NCBI GenBank assembly: GCA_964447145.1
Contig: CAYURW010000050.1
Coordinates: 1 to 18,584, forward strand
Origin: BRH-c25 sp964447145
GTDB taxonomy: Bacteria > Bacillota > Clostridia > Lutisporales > Lutisporaceae
Direction: 5' to 3'
Length of the DNA: 18,584 nt
Below, one piece after another: positions 1-6,877 of the stretch; within the stretch, counting starts at the first letter, position 1, and every line of letters starts with the position of its first letter. Made by a program: the position numbers and the translations under genes. The notes under the pieces are model-generated. The model saw only the letters and a program-made list of their open reading frames with translations, was not told the DNA's origin and did not search any database.

Positions 1-720
1 GCGAATGCACTCAGGCCCGCCGATCTTCCGGGTTACAAGGACGTCGAGTACAAGGAACAGGATGCGGTCAATGTTGCGGAGAGCTTTAATGACAAGCTTG
101 GAATAGACGGTGTGATCCTGACAAAGCTGGATGGGGATACGAGGGGCGGTGCTGCTTTATCTGTAAGGGCTGTTACCGGCAAACCCATCAAGTTTGCGGG
201 TATGGGGGAGAAGCTTGCGGACCTGGAGCCTTTTCATCCTGACAGAATGGCTTCCAGGATACTTGGAATGGGAGATGTACTAAGCCTCATAGAAAAAGCT
301 CAATCTGCATTTGATGAGCAAAAAGCATTTGAGCTGGAAAAAAGGATCAGAAACCAGCAGTTTACATTCGATGATTTTCTTGATCAGCTTCAACAAATGA
401 AAAAAATGGGTCCTCTAAGCTCAATAATGGAAATGATACCGGGTATGAACTCCGGCAAGCTTAAAGGTATGGAGATAGATGACAAAGAGCTTGTTAAAGT
501 GGAGGCTATTATAAGGTCAATGACCGGAAGGGAAAGGCAAAGCCCGGATATAATAAACGGTAGCAGAAGAAAAAGAATCGCCGCAGGAAGTGGGACCAGT
601 ATACAGGATGTTAACAGGGTCATGAAGAACTTCGAGCAATCAAAAAAAATGATGAAACAATTTGCAGGAATGGAGAAAGATATGAAGAAGGGCAAAATGA
701 AAATGCCGTTCTTTAGATAA
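1..720 (+). CDS. ffh: Signal recognition particle protein Ffh (5'-truncated)
   Basis: C-terminal half of the SRP54-type GTPase that binds 4.5S/6S RNA and signal peptides and delivers nascent membrane proteins to FtsY. The frame is open from base 1. From about base 58 it matches the family: QDAVNVAESF, the G4 motif TKLD with DGDTRGG (bases 121-150), the G5 region TGKPIKF, then GEKL and EPFHPDRMASRILGMGD leading into the M domain. The M domain shows the methionine-rich helices, including GPLSSIMEMIPGMN, and the RNA-binding stretch with SGTSIQDVNRVMKNF, and ends with a Met/Lys-rich tail. The family is about 440-450 residues, so roughly half is outside the window. The codons before QDAV do not look like the expected DAMTG sequence (see findings). 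rpsP follows 29 bases downstream. Confidence 0.95.
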   Translation, partial: ANALRPADLPGYKDVEYKEQDAVNVAESFNDKLGIDGVILTKLDGDTRGGAALSVRAVTGKPIKFAGMGEKLADLEPFHPDRMASRILGMGDVLSLIEKAQSAFDEQKAFELEKRIRNQQFTFDDFLDQLQQMKKMGPLSSIMEMIPGMNSGKLKGMEIDDKELVKVEAIIRSMTGRERQSPDIINGSRRKRIAAGSGTSIQDVNRVMKNFEQSKKMMKQFAGMEKDMKKGKMKMPFFR

Positions 721-749
721 TATCATAATTTTGTTAGGAGGTGAAATAA

Positions 750-998
750 ATGTCGGTTAAGATCAGGTTAAAGAGGATGGGTGCCAAAAAAGCCCCCTTC
801 TATAGAGTGGTAGTTGCTGATTCAAGATCTCCAAGGGACGGCAAGTTCATTGAAGAAATAGGGTATTACAATCCAATTTCCGATCCGGTTGAAATTAAAA
901 TAGATACTGAGAAGGTAAAGAAGTGGGTTGATAACGGGGCACAGCTGTCGGACACAGTCAAATCACTTTTGAAAAAGGTTGAGACAATCAAGGCTTAA
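750..998 (+). CDS. rpsP: 30S ribosomal protein S16
   Basis: Small-subunit ribosomal protein that binds 16S rRNA and helps assemble the 30S body. The product is 82 residues, the normal size. It starts with the signature VKIRLKRMGAKKAPFYRVVV, followed by ADSRSPRDGKFIEEIGYYNP, both highly diagnostic. The ATG is preceded by a near-perfect ribosome binding site, AGGAGGTGA at 735-743, seven bases or less from the start. It lies between ffh and khpA, the usual Firmicute order, and is probably cotranscribed with both. Confidence 0.98.
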   Translation: MSVKIRLKRMGAKKAPFYRVVVADSRSPRDGKFIEEIGYYNPISDPVEIKIDTEKVKKWVDNGAQLSDTVKSLLKKVETIKA

Positions 999-1031
999 AA
1001 AAAAAGCAAATATCCGTTAGGAGTGTTGCAT

Positions 1032-1259
1032 TTGAAAGAGCTGGTTGAAGTAATTGCAAAAGCCCTTGTAGACTACCCGGAGATGGTAGTGGTAAAAGAG
1101 ACTGAAAATGACAGAACAATAGTTCTGGAGCTCAAGGTAGCTCCTGAAGACATGGGAAAGGTAATAGGCAAGAACGGCAGGATTGCCAGGGCAATCAGAA
1201 CCGTTGTAAAGTCAGGCTCGATAAGATTGGACAAAAGAGTTATAGTAGAAATAATATAG
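1032..1259 (+). CDS. khpA: KH-domain RNA-binding protein KhpA
   Basis: Small single-KH-domain RNA chaperone (formerly YlqC) that in Firmicutes partners KhpB/Jag and binds many transcripts. The 75-residue product reads MKELVEVIAKALVDYPEMV at the N terminus and has the KH GxxG loop, GKNG, at residues 46-49 within KVIGKNGRIARAIR. I place the start at TTG 1032 because TAGGAG at 1018-1023 lies eight bases upstream and the family begins MKELV. An in-frame GTG at 1023 would overlap that binding site. It is followed by an intrinsic terminator, so it probably closes the ffh-rpsP-khpA transcript. Confidence 0.95.
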   Translation: MKELVEVIAKALVDYPEMVVVKETENDRTIVLELKVAPEDMGKVIGKNGRIARAIRTVVKSGSIRLDKRVIVEII

Positions 1260-1280
1260 CAGTTGACGAAATGAATTTAA

Positions 1281-1313
1281 GGGGCCGTTTTGATCATTAA
1301 AACGGCCTTTTAT
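1281..1313 (+). terminator. Intrinsic terminator after khpA
   Basis: Perfect 9-bp inverted repeat GGCCGTTTT (1283-1291) / AAAACGGCC (1299-1307) with a 7-base loop, followed by TTTTAT. It separates khpA from rimM, so rimM-trmD may have its own promoter or depend on read-through. Confidence 0.88.
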
Positions 1314-1322
1314 CCAATTATT

Positions 1323-1464
1323 TCACTGAATGCTTGCAGTGCAATGCACACAAAATGCGCAAGGAAGACACTGAAGTGCCCGCATTTTGGTGTACAGCTT
1401 GCCAAGGGCTCATTGAATTTGCACCCTTGCGCTTCTGCAAGGGGTTGGGAAAAACATACGGGAG
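1323..1464 (+). other. Structured 140-base segment ahead of rimM (leader RNA or dispersed repeat)
   Basis: No convincing gene lies between the terminator and rimM. Instead there are strong dyads. A 12-bp stem pairs ACACAAAATGCG (1348-1359) with CGCATTTT-G-GTGT (1381-1393, one bulged G) and encloses a small CAC-TGAA-GTG hairpin (1369-1378). A second perfect stem pairs CCCTTGC (1424-1430) with GCAAGGG (1437-1443). The 5' arm of that second stem can instead pair with AAGGG at 1404-1408, so two exclusive folds are possible. The rimM binding site begins 16 bases further on. It could be a cis-regulatory leader or a palindromic repeat element; I recognise no known riboswitch class. Confidence 0.45.
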
Positions 1465-1472
1465 TAGATCGC

Positions 1473-1976
1473 ATGCTGAAATACCTGAGTATTGGACAAA
1501 TAATAAGCACCCACGGATACAGCGGGGAAATGAAGGTTTATCCCCTTACAGATGACATAAGAAGATTCAAAAAGCTAAAAGAGGTTTATGTGGAAGAATG
1601 CTCCGGACTGGTCAAGTACCGGGTGGAAAACATAAAGCTTTTGAGCAGTATTGTTGTAATTAAGCTTGAGGGGATCAACACCGAAAAAGAGGCCAACAGC
1701 CTTAAGAATTTATATGTAAAGATTGACAGGGAGTCGGCAGTCAAGCTTCCTAAGGATTCATATTTTATTTGTGATTTGATAGATCTTGAAGTGTTTAATG
1801 AAAACGGGATGCTTCTGGGTACAATTAAGGATGTGCTGCAAACCGGCAGCAATGACGTATATGTGGTTCATACAGGGGGGAAGGACATACTGATACCTGC
1901 TTTGAAGGACGTAGTCAGGATAATAGATTTGGAGAACAAAAATATGATGGTGAAATTGCCGGAAGGTTTGATTTAG
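1473..1976 (+). CDS. rimM: Ribosome maturation factor RimM
   Basis: Assists 30S head assembly by binding S19 and is needed for efficient 16S processing. The product is 167 residues. The N-terminal RimM beta-barrel begins MLKYLSIGQIISTHGYSGEM with the diagnostic G(Q)I..THG..GE(M)KV pattern, and the PRC-barrel half contains LIDLEVFNENGMLLGTIKDV, GSNDVYVV and DILIPALKDVV. The frame is open upstream for another 61 codons, but those cross the terminator and the structured segment, and the binding site GGGAG (1460-1464) sits eight bases from ATG 1473, so this start is chosen. The stop codon abuts the trmD ATG with no gap, which suggests translational coupling. Confidence 0.96.
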   Translation: MLKYLSIGQIISTHGYSGEMKVYPLTDDIRRFKKLKEVYVEECSGLVKYRVENIKLLSSIVVIKLEGINTEKEANSLKNLYVKIDRESAVKLPKDSYFICDLIDLEVFNENGMLLGTIKDVLQTGSNDVYVVHTGGKDILIPALKDVVRIIDLENKNMMVKLPEGLI

Positions 1977-2735
1977 ATGAGGATAGATATATTGACCCTC
2001 TTTCCCGAAATGTTTGAGACAGTACTTGGGGAAAGCATCATCGGAAGGGCCTCTGAAAGGCATCTTGTGGATCTGAGATTTCATAATATAAGGGATTATT
2101 CAGAGAACAAGCATAGAAAGGTTGATGACTATCCATACGGGGGAGGCTTGGGAATGCTGATGCAGTGTCAGCCGATCTTCTCCGCAGCAGAAGCCGCAAC
2201 AGCAGATTTGTCAACAAAACCCCATACAATTCTGATGAGCCCCCGGGGCAGAACCTTTGACCAGGCAAAGGCTAAAGAGCTTAGTGCCTATGAGAGTCTC
2301 ATGATTATTTGTGGTCACTATGAGGGAATAGATGAAAGGGTGACTGAAGCTCTCGTGGATGAAGAGATTTCCATTGGGGATTTTGTGCTTACGGGAGGAG
2401 AAATTGCTGCTATGGCAGTGGTGGATGCGACCTGCAGGCTTATTCCCGGAGTGCTTAAGGATGGTGACTCCTATTTAGTTGAATCATTCAGCGAAGGACT
2501 TTTGGAGTTCCCACAGTATACAAGGCCGGCTGTATTCAAAGATATGGAGGTGCCGGAGGTACTGCTTTCAGGCCATCATAAGAATATAGAAAAATGGAGA
2601 AGATATCAATCATTGAAGAAAACCTTCGAGAAGAGGCCCGAGCTTTTTTCACAGGCTGATCTATCGGAAGAGGACATGAGGTTTTTGGACGACATAAAAC
2701 ACAATATAAAAAAGGCGAGAGGTCAAAGCAAATGA
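1977..2735 (+). CDS. trmD: tRNA (guanine-37-N1)-methyltransferase TrmD
   Basis: SPOUT-class enzyme that uses S-adenosylmethionine to form m1G37 next to the anticodon, preventing +1 frameshifting. The product is 252 residues, normal for the family. Visible signatures are the N terminus MRIDILTLFPEMF, the HRKVDDYPYGGGLGM segment (residues 46-60), and the trefoil-knot cofactor site with IICGHYEGIDERV (110-122) and SIGDFVLTGGE (132-142). The C-terminal helical domain ends in a Lys/Arg-rich tail. It starts immediately after the rimM stop, with no separate binding site beyond GGAAGG inside rimM, so it is probably translated by coupling. The order rimM-trmD-rplS is typical. Confidence 0.98.
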   Translation: MRIDILTLFPEMFETVLGESIIGRASERHLVDLRFHNIRDYSENKHRKVDDYPYGGGLGMLMQCQPIFSAAEAATADLSTKPHTILMSPRGRTFDQAKAKELSAYESLMIICGHYEGIDERVTEALVDEEISIGDFVLTGGEIAAMAVVDATCRLIPGVLKDGDSYLVESFSEGLLEFPQYTRPAVFKDMEVPEVLLSGHHKNIEKWRRYQSLKKTFEKRPELFSQADLSEEDMRFLDDIKHNIKKARGQSK

Positions 2736-2764
2736 GACCATTGAAGTAATTATTTTTATAAATG

Positions 2765-2793
2765 TTGCATCGTAGTTCATCATGTGATATACT
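2765..2793 (+). promoter_or_regulatory. Sigma-A-type promoter for rplS
   Basis: TTGCAT (2765-2770), a 17-base spacer and TATACT (2788-2793). Transcription should begin near base 2800, giving rplS a structured leader of about 100 bases. Confidence 0.75.
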
Positions 2794-2799
2794 TTTAAC

Positions 2800-2890
2800 G
2801 TTATTACGGGCGTTCCGCTGTCGCTGAGATAAGCTGCAAATGCAGCCCTGTAGAAAAATGCGCACATGAACGTCTATGGCGGAAGGAGGG
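2800..2890 (+). promoter_or_regulatory. Probable ribosomal protein L19 leader (rplS autoregulatory RNA)
   Basis: The 100-base untranslated region between the promoter and rplS folds plausibly. TTCCGC (2813-2818) is complementary to GCGGAA (2879-2884), which runs into the rplS binding site GGAAGGAGGG (2881-2890). An alternative pairing, GGGCGTT (2808-2814) with AACGTCT (2869-2875), shares part of the same arm. A GCTGC-AAAT-GCAGC hairpin lies at 2833-2846. L19 leaders are a known autoregulatory RNA class in low-GC Gram-positives; the placement and mutually exclusive pairing of the binding site fit this, but I could not run a covariance model. Confidence 0.6.
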
Positions 2891-2898
2891 ACATTGTT

Positions 2899-3240
2899 AT
2901 GGATTTGATAAAGGTTATAGAAAGCGAACAGCTTAGAAGTGATATTCCTGTTTTTGGACCCGGGGATACTGTAAAGGTGTACGTTAAGGTTGTTGAAGGC
3001 AGCAGGGAGAGAATTCAGGTATACGAGGGTGTGGTTATGAAAAGACAGGGAGGCGGACTGTCCGAAACATTTACCGTGAGAAGAATTTCTTATGGAGTAG
3101 GTGTAGAGAGAACGTTCCCGTTGCATTCACCCAGAGTAGACAGAATAGAGATAGTCAGACGAGGCAAGGTCAGAAGAGCAAAGATAAACTACTTAAGAGG
3201 CAGAGTTGGTAAGAGAGCTAAAATTAAAGAGATTAGATAA
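2899..3240 (+). CDS. rplS: 50S ribosomal protein L19
   Basis: Large-subunit protein at the 30S-50S interface. The product is 113 residues. Diagnostic segments include PVFGPGDTVKVYVKVVEG, ERIQVYEGVVMKRQGGG, ETFTVRRISYGVGVERTFPLHSPRVD and the basic C terminus RRGKVRRAKINYLRGRVGKR. The open frame extends 11 codons upstream, but ATG 2899 is correct because GGAAGGAGGG (2881-2890) is eight bases before it and L19 proteins begin at this point (MDLIKVIE). It is the only gene between its own promoter and an intrinsic terminator, so it is probably transcribed alone as well as by read-through from trmD. Confidence 0.98.
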   Translation: MDLIKVIESEQLRSDIPVFGPGDTVKVYVKVVEGSRERIQVYEGVVMKRQGGGLSETFTVRRISYGVGVERTFPLHSPRVDRIEIVRRGKVRRAKINYLRGRVGKRAKIKEIR

Positions 3241-3264
3241 AAGGGGCTTATTAGGCCCTTTTTT
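3239..3264 (+). terminator. Intrinsic terminator after rplS
   Basis: AAAGGGGCT-TATT-AGGCCCTTT hairpin with one mismatched or bulged G, running directly into six T residues. It overlaps the rplS stop codon. Confidence 0.88.
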
Positions 3265-3342
3265 CATCCTATAGGAGTATGCAACTCTTTTCGGAAAAGG
3301 CGCAAGGGTAACAAATGCGGTAAACTCGAGGAGGTGGTATTT

Positions 3343-4212
3343 ATGGATATTCAGTGGTATCCAGGTCATATGGCCAAGGCCAGGAGAAAAATTACGGAGG
3401 ATCTAAAGCTGATAGACATCGTAATAGAGCTTTTGGATGCAAGAATACCCATAAGCAGCAGAAACCCTGAAGTAGATAGCATCGTCGGGAATAAAAAAAG
3501 AATAATTGCACTGAACAAAAGCGATCTGGCAGATACCTCAATAAACAAGAGCTGGGTCGATTATTTTGACTGCGGGGGCGCAAAGGCAGTATTAGTGGAT
3601 TCTGTAAGAGGCAGCGGACTAAAGGAAATATTGTCTGCTTCAGGCCAGCTTATGAAAGAGAAGCTGGATAGATTAAAAAGTAAGGGGCTCCGGACTAAGA
3701 CTGTCAGAGCATTAATTATTGGTATTCCCAATGTTGGGAAATCTACTTTCATTAATAAGCTTGCAGGAAGAAGCATAGCCCAAACAGGGGCAAACCCAGG
3801 GGTCACAAAAGTTAAGCAATGGATAAAGGTAAGCCCTGAGCTTGAGCTTCTGGATACACCGGGAATTCTGTGGCCAAAATTTGAGGACAAAACGGCAGCA
3901 TTAAACCTGGCATTTACTGGAGCAATAAAGGATGAGGTATTGGATGTATGTTCACTGTCCCAGGAATTACTATCTGTACTTGCCAATAAGTTTCCGGAAA
4001 AACTAAAGGCCAGATACGGGATAGAGGAAATAAGGCAGAATATGGCTCCCGAGGAACTCCTGGAAATGATCGGAGGAAAAAGGAGCTGTATAATATCGGG
4101 AGGCGGGATTGATACACTTAGGACTTCGATGATGCTGCTGAATGAGTTCCGAAGCGGAAAAATTGGTAAGATATCTTTAGAGTCTCCCAAGGACATGGGT
4201 ATTAATGTATGA
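3343..4212 (+). CDS. rbgA: Ribosome biogenesis GTPase RbgA (YlqF)
   Basis: Circularly permuted GTPase required for late assembly of the 50S subunit in Gram-positive bacteria. The product is 289 residues. The order of GTPase motifs is permuted as expected: G4 NKSD (58-61) comes first, the G5-like region near DSVRGSG (86-92), then G1 GIPNVGKST (127-135), G2 around GVTK (153-156) and G3 DTPG (171-174) in DTPGILWPK. The N terminus DIQWYPGHMAKARR is the family hallmark. The start is ATG 3343, behind GAGGAGGTGG at about 3328-3337; the upstream GTG and TTT codons in frame overlap that site. The next gene, rnhB, is 49 bases downstream, the conserved Firmicute pair. Confidence 0.97.
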   Translation: MDIQWYPGHMAKARRKITEDLKLIDIVIELLDARIPISSRNPEVDSIVGNKKRIIALNKSDLADTSINKSWVDYFDCGGAKAVLVDSVRGSGLKEILSASGQLMKEKLDRLKSKGLRTKTVRALIIGIPNVGKSTFINKLAGRSIAQTGANPGVTKVKQWIKVSPELELLDTPGILWPKFEDKTAALNLAFTGAIKDEVLDVCSLSQELLSVLANKFPEKLKARYGIEEIRQNMAPEELLEMIGGKRSCIISGGGIDTLRTSMMLLNEFRSGKIGKISLESPKDMGINV

Positions 4213-4261
4213 TTTTTTTTACGGGAATATTCCGATATATATATAAGGAGAATGAATATAT

Positions 4262-4906
4262 ATGAGTATAATAATTAAATATGACGAGAAAGAAAAGGAA
4301 AGACTCTTCAAAATGGCAGAATATGAGCGCAAATGCTATGAGAAGGGTTTTAAATTGGTTGCGGGGATCGATGAGGTTGGAAGGGGCCCCCTTGCAGGGC
4401 CTGTCGTCGCAGCAGCTGTTATCCTTGGGGAAGGTGTACTCATACCTGGGGTCAATGACTCCAAAAAAATCTCGGAACAAAAAAGAGAATATCTGTGTGG
4501 AGAGATAAAGTCCAGAGCTCTGTGTTGGAGCATTGGAATTGTTGATGAGAAAACTATTGATGAGGTCAATATTCTCGAGGCTACCTATATTGCAATGGAA
4601 AAGGCTGTGGAGGGACTGTCCCAAAGGCCTGAATACATCCTAATCGATGCCTTGACATTGAAGAACATAGACATACCTCAAAAGGGCATTGCAAAGGGAG
4701 ACAGCCTCAGCATTTCAATAGCAGCCGCATCAATAATAGCAAAGGTGGAAAGAGATAAAATAGTGTCTTCCTATGATGATATATACCCTCAATTTTCATT
4801 TAGCAGGCATAAAGGGTATGGGACAAAGGAGCATATGGAATGCATCAGGAAATATGGGCTTTTGCCGGTACATAGAAAGTCTTTTACAGGAAAATTTCAG
4901 GGGTGA
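4262..4906 (+). CDS. rnhB: Ribonuclease HII
   Basis: Endonuclease that cleaves the RNA strand of RNA-DNA hybrids and single ribonucleotides in DNA. The product is 214 residues. The catalytic acidic residues are visible: D37 and E38 in AGIDEVGRGPLAGPV, D129 in YILIDAL, and D165 in ASIIAKVERD. The C-terminal HKGYGTKEH segment is also typical. AAGGAG at 4245-4250 is 11 bases before ATG 4262, a slightly long spacing; a nearer ATG at 4252 is out of frame. Its stop overlaps the upstream end of the next gene's leader, where GGGGTGA is both the end of rnhB and the binding site for ylqG, suggesting coupling. Confidence 0.97.
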   Translation: MSIIIKYDEKEKERLFKMAEYERKCYEKGFKLVAGIDEVGRGPLAGPVVAAAVILGEGVLIPGVNDSKKISEQKREYLCGEIKSRALCWSIGIVDEKTIDEVNILEATYIAMEKAVEGLSQRPEYILIDALTLKNIDIPQKGIAKGDSLSISIAAASIIAKVERDKIVSSYDDIYPQFSFSRHKGYGTKEHMECIRKYGLLPVHRKSFTGKFQG

Positions 4907-4911
4907 TAAAA

Positions 4912-6492
4912 GTGAAAATAGATACTTCAGATTTGGCATCTATCAAGCCGGAACTCGTTGAATTGCTAAAAAACCTAAGAGTCGGAGACACCCTGAGAGG
5001 AAGGGTGCTGGAAATCCTGAACAACAGTATTGCAGTAAAAACACCGGATGGACGGATTTTTACTGCCCTGCTTAAGGGAAATGCCGATATATCCAAAGGT
5101 GCTTTTATTGAACTGATAGTAAGTAGCATAGCCGATGGGAAAGTCTATGCGGAGTTCAAAGGAGAAGGCTTTAGTATTGAGTCTGAAGTTAAAATTAACG
5201 AATTACTCAGACAGATAAGCCTGCCTGTTAACAAAGGAAATGCCGATGCCGTCAAGCTTCTGCTCAAGTATAATCTTCCTGCGGATAGAGAATCAATTCT
5301 TAATATTATCGGCTTGAAGAAAAGCGTCGACAATTTAAGTAGAAGCAGTGAGGCGAGGACCGGGCTTTTACAGTCGGGGTTAAACATTAACGACACCGAG
5401 GTAGACATCCTTAACAAGATAGCCCTTAGCCTGCAGGAGGTTCCGGAAGGGAAGGCAAATATAGATGGATCTGCCGATTACGGAATCAGTAAAGAGACAT
5501 TAATTCAAGAGAAATCGATAATAGTAGAAGGCGGCAGCAGGGAGCAGGAGGCAGTAGGAAATGAAGGTAGCAAGGAGATAGAGGTAAAAGGAAAAGGCGG
5601 AAGCAGGGAGCCGGAGGCAGCAAGAGCTGAAGCAAATAAGGAGCTTGGGGTGACAGCAGATAACGACAAGGCAGATGGGATCGGGAGGTTTTCTGATAGG
5701 CTGACAGAAATATTTTCCGAAATAAAGGACACGGACCTAGAGACTCTAACTTACCTGGTTTCCAAGAACATTGCGGTCACTCCAAAAAATTTGAAAATGC
5801 TTATTAGGAATATTAAGGATAGTGATGAAATATCTCAAATTCTCAATAAACTACAAAATAAGATGCCTGCTTTAGATAATGCGGAACTCAAAATAATTAG
5901 AGAGTCCATAAAGAAAGTTTTTCTTGAACCCGGACAAGCAGAGGACAGGGAAAATGTTACAGAGTTACTTAAGAATGTTGCAGAATTGGGAGAAAAGCTG
6001 GAAAAGTTCCTTATAAAAAGTGGGGATAGATCACCGGAGCTCATTAATGCCCTTTCTGACCTTAAGGATAATATCGATTTTATCAGAAGTGTCAATCAGT
6101 ATATCAATTATTTACAGATCCCTATAATGATAAATGGCAATAATACGACTGCTAAAATATATATTTTTAATAAAGGCAAGCGGAACAGAACAATTGATCT
6201 GGAGGACGCCACAGTAGTTATCTCTCTGGATCCAGAGAACCTTGGTCATTTAGAAAGCATCATCAGGGTTCAGAATAAGAATGTAAATGCAACATTCAAG
6301 GTTCAGAATAAAAAAGCGGGCGCAATTATTGAAGAGAATGCGGCCTTGCTAAAAGGAGCCTTAGAGGAAAAGGGCTACAATCTGGCACCGATTAAGGTGA
6401 TGCTTCTGGAAGAACCTTTTAACCTTCTTTCAATAGAAGCAGGTATGGGTGAGTATATTACTGACAGGATTCATTTTGATGTCAGGGTATAG
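4912..6492 (+). CDS. ylqG: FliK-like C-terminal domain protein, YlqG family
   Basis: Function unknown. The product is 526 residues from GTG 4912, chosen because GGGGTGA (4900-4906) lies five bases upstream; GTG 4903 is an in-frame alternative. The N-terminal third (to about residue 75) contains a small-barrel-like segment, VGDTLRGRVLEILNNSIAV. Residues about 200-250 are a hydrophilic, low-complexity linker with imperfect repeats of the form GSREQEA/GSKEIEV/GSREPEA. A helical region follows. The last ~90 residues resemble the FliK hook-length-control C-terminal domain: VISLDPENLGHLESIIRV, then NATFKVQNK and LKGALEEKGYNL. Position between rnhB and an FlhB-like gene matches B. subtilis ylqG. No flagellar genes are visible here. 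The end lies inside the 36-bp repeat tract. Confidence 0.8.
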   Translation: MKIDTSDLASIKPELVELLKNLRVGDTLRGRVLEILNNSIAVKTPDGRIFTALLKGNADISKGAFIELIVSSIADGKVYAEFKGEGFSIESEVKINELLRQISLPVNKGNADAVKLLLKYNLPADRESILNIIGLKKSVDNLSRSSEARTGLLQSGLNINDTEVDILNKIALSLQEVPEGKANIDGSADYGISKETLIQEKSIIVEGGSREQEAVGNEGSKEIEVKGKGGSREPEAARAEANKELGVTADNDKADGIGRFSDRLTEIFSEIKDTDLETLTYLVSKNIAVTPKNLKMLIRNIKDSDEISQILNKLQNKMPALDNAELKIIRESIKKVFLEPGQAEDRENVTELLKNVAELGEKLEKFLIKSGDRSPELINALSDLKDNIDFIRSVNQYINYLQIPIMINGNNTTAKIYIFNKGKRNRTIDLEDATVVISLDPENLGHLESIIRVQNKNVNATFKVQNKKAGAIIEENAALLKGALEEKGYNLAPIKVMLLEEPFNLLSIEAGMGEYITDRIHFDVRV

Positions 6493-6613
6493 TATTAATA
6501 ATAAGTTCATTTTGGTGTAATGATATAGTATTAATAATAAGTTCATTTTGGTGTGAAGGTATAATATGGATAGTAGCTTCGTTCTAATGTGAGGGTATAA
6601 TATGGATAATAAA
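6470..6613 (+). repeat. Four tandem 36-bp repeats across the ylqG-ylqH junction
   Basis: Four back-to-back units at 6470-6505, 6506-6541, 6542-6577 and 6578-6613. Each begins TTCATTTTGGTGT or a close variant and contains GGTATA(A/G)TAT. Units 1 and 2 are nearly identical at the 3' end (TATAGTATTAATAATAAG), and units 3 and 4 share TATAATATGGATA. The first unit overlaps the last codons and stop of ylqG; the fourth contains the binding site GTGAGGG, the ATG and the first four codons of ylqH. The array thus looks like repeated duplication of the gene junction itself. Confidence 0.93.
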
Positions 6614-6877
6614 ATCAAAAAAGCGGCGGCATTATCCTATGAGAAGGGTGACGAAGCCCCTAAGGTAATTGCTTTAGGCAAAGGAGTAGTTGCCGCAAAA
6701 ATAATTGAGACAGCGAAGAAGAACGATATACCGGTTTTTGAAAATAGCGGATTGACCGATGCACTCCTTCAACTGGAAATAGGAGGGCAGATTCCACCCG
6801 AGCTTTATACTATTGTAGCTGAAGTGCTGGTTTTTGTTTCAAAAATTGACAGCATAAAAGGTGAAAAAAATGAGTAA
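6602..6877 (+). CDS. ylqH: Orphan FlhB-like C-terminal domain protein, YlqH family
   Basis: Small 91-residue protein equivalent to the cytoplasmic domain of the type III export switch protein FlhB/YscU, without its four membrane helices. Recognisable stretches are APKVIALGKGVVAAKIIETAKKNDIPVFEN and LLQLEIGGQIPPELYTIVAEVLVFV, which align with the end of FlhB. The autocleavage NPTH motif is absent: the corresponding segment is about ALSYEKGDEAPKV. Its role outside flagella is unknown. The start is ATG 6602 with GTGAGGG at 6589-6595; the whole initiation region is the last unit of the tandem repeat. It overlaps yraN by eight bases. Confidence in the family is high. Confidence 0.9.
   Translation: MDNKIKKAAALSYEKGDEAPKVIALGKGVVAAKIIETAKKNDIPVFENSGLTDALLQLEIGGQIPPELYTIVAEVLVFVSKIDSIKGEKNE

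Noticed and set aside
1..66. Intein end inside ffh
   Set aside because: No terminal His-Asn followed by Cys, Ser or Thr is present at the joint.
1290..1472. Upstream extension of the rimM frame and an overlapping 73-codon frame at 1334-1555
   Set aside because: The first runs through a terminator, and both cover the structured segment; neither has a binding site or family similarity.
6596..6601. TATAAT in the last two repeat units as a promoter for ylqH
   Set aside because: No -35-like box lies 16-18 bases upstream, and the TATAAT directly abuts the start codon.
6470..6613. CRISPR array
   Set aside because: The units are directly adjacent with no unique spacers, so this is a simple tandem repeat.
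6430..6618. Minus-strand frame with a 12-residue periodic repeat
   Set aside because: It is the shadow of the 36-bp DNA repeat and has no binding site; the period is exactly 12 codons.
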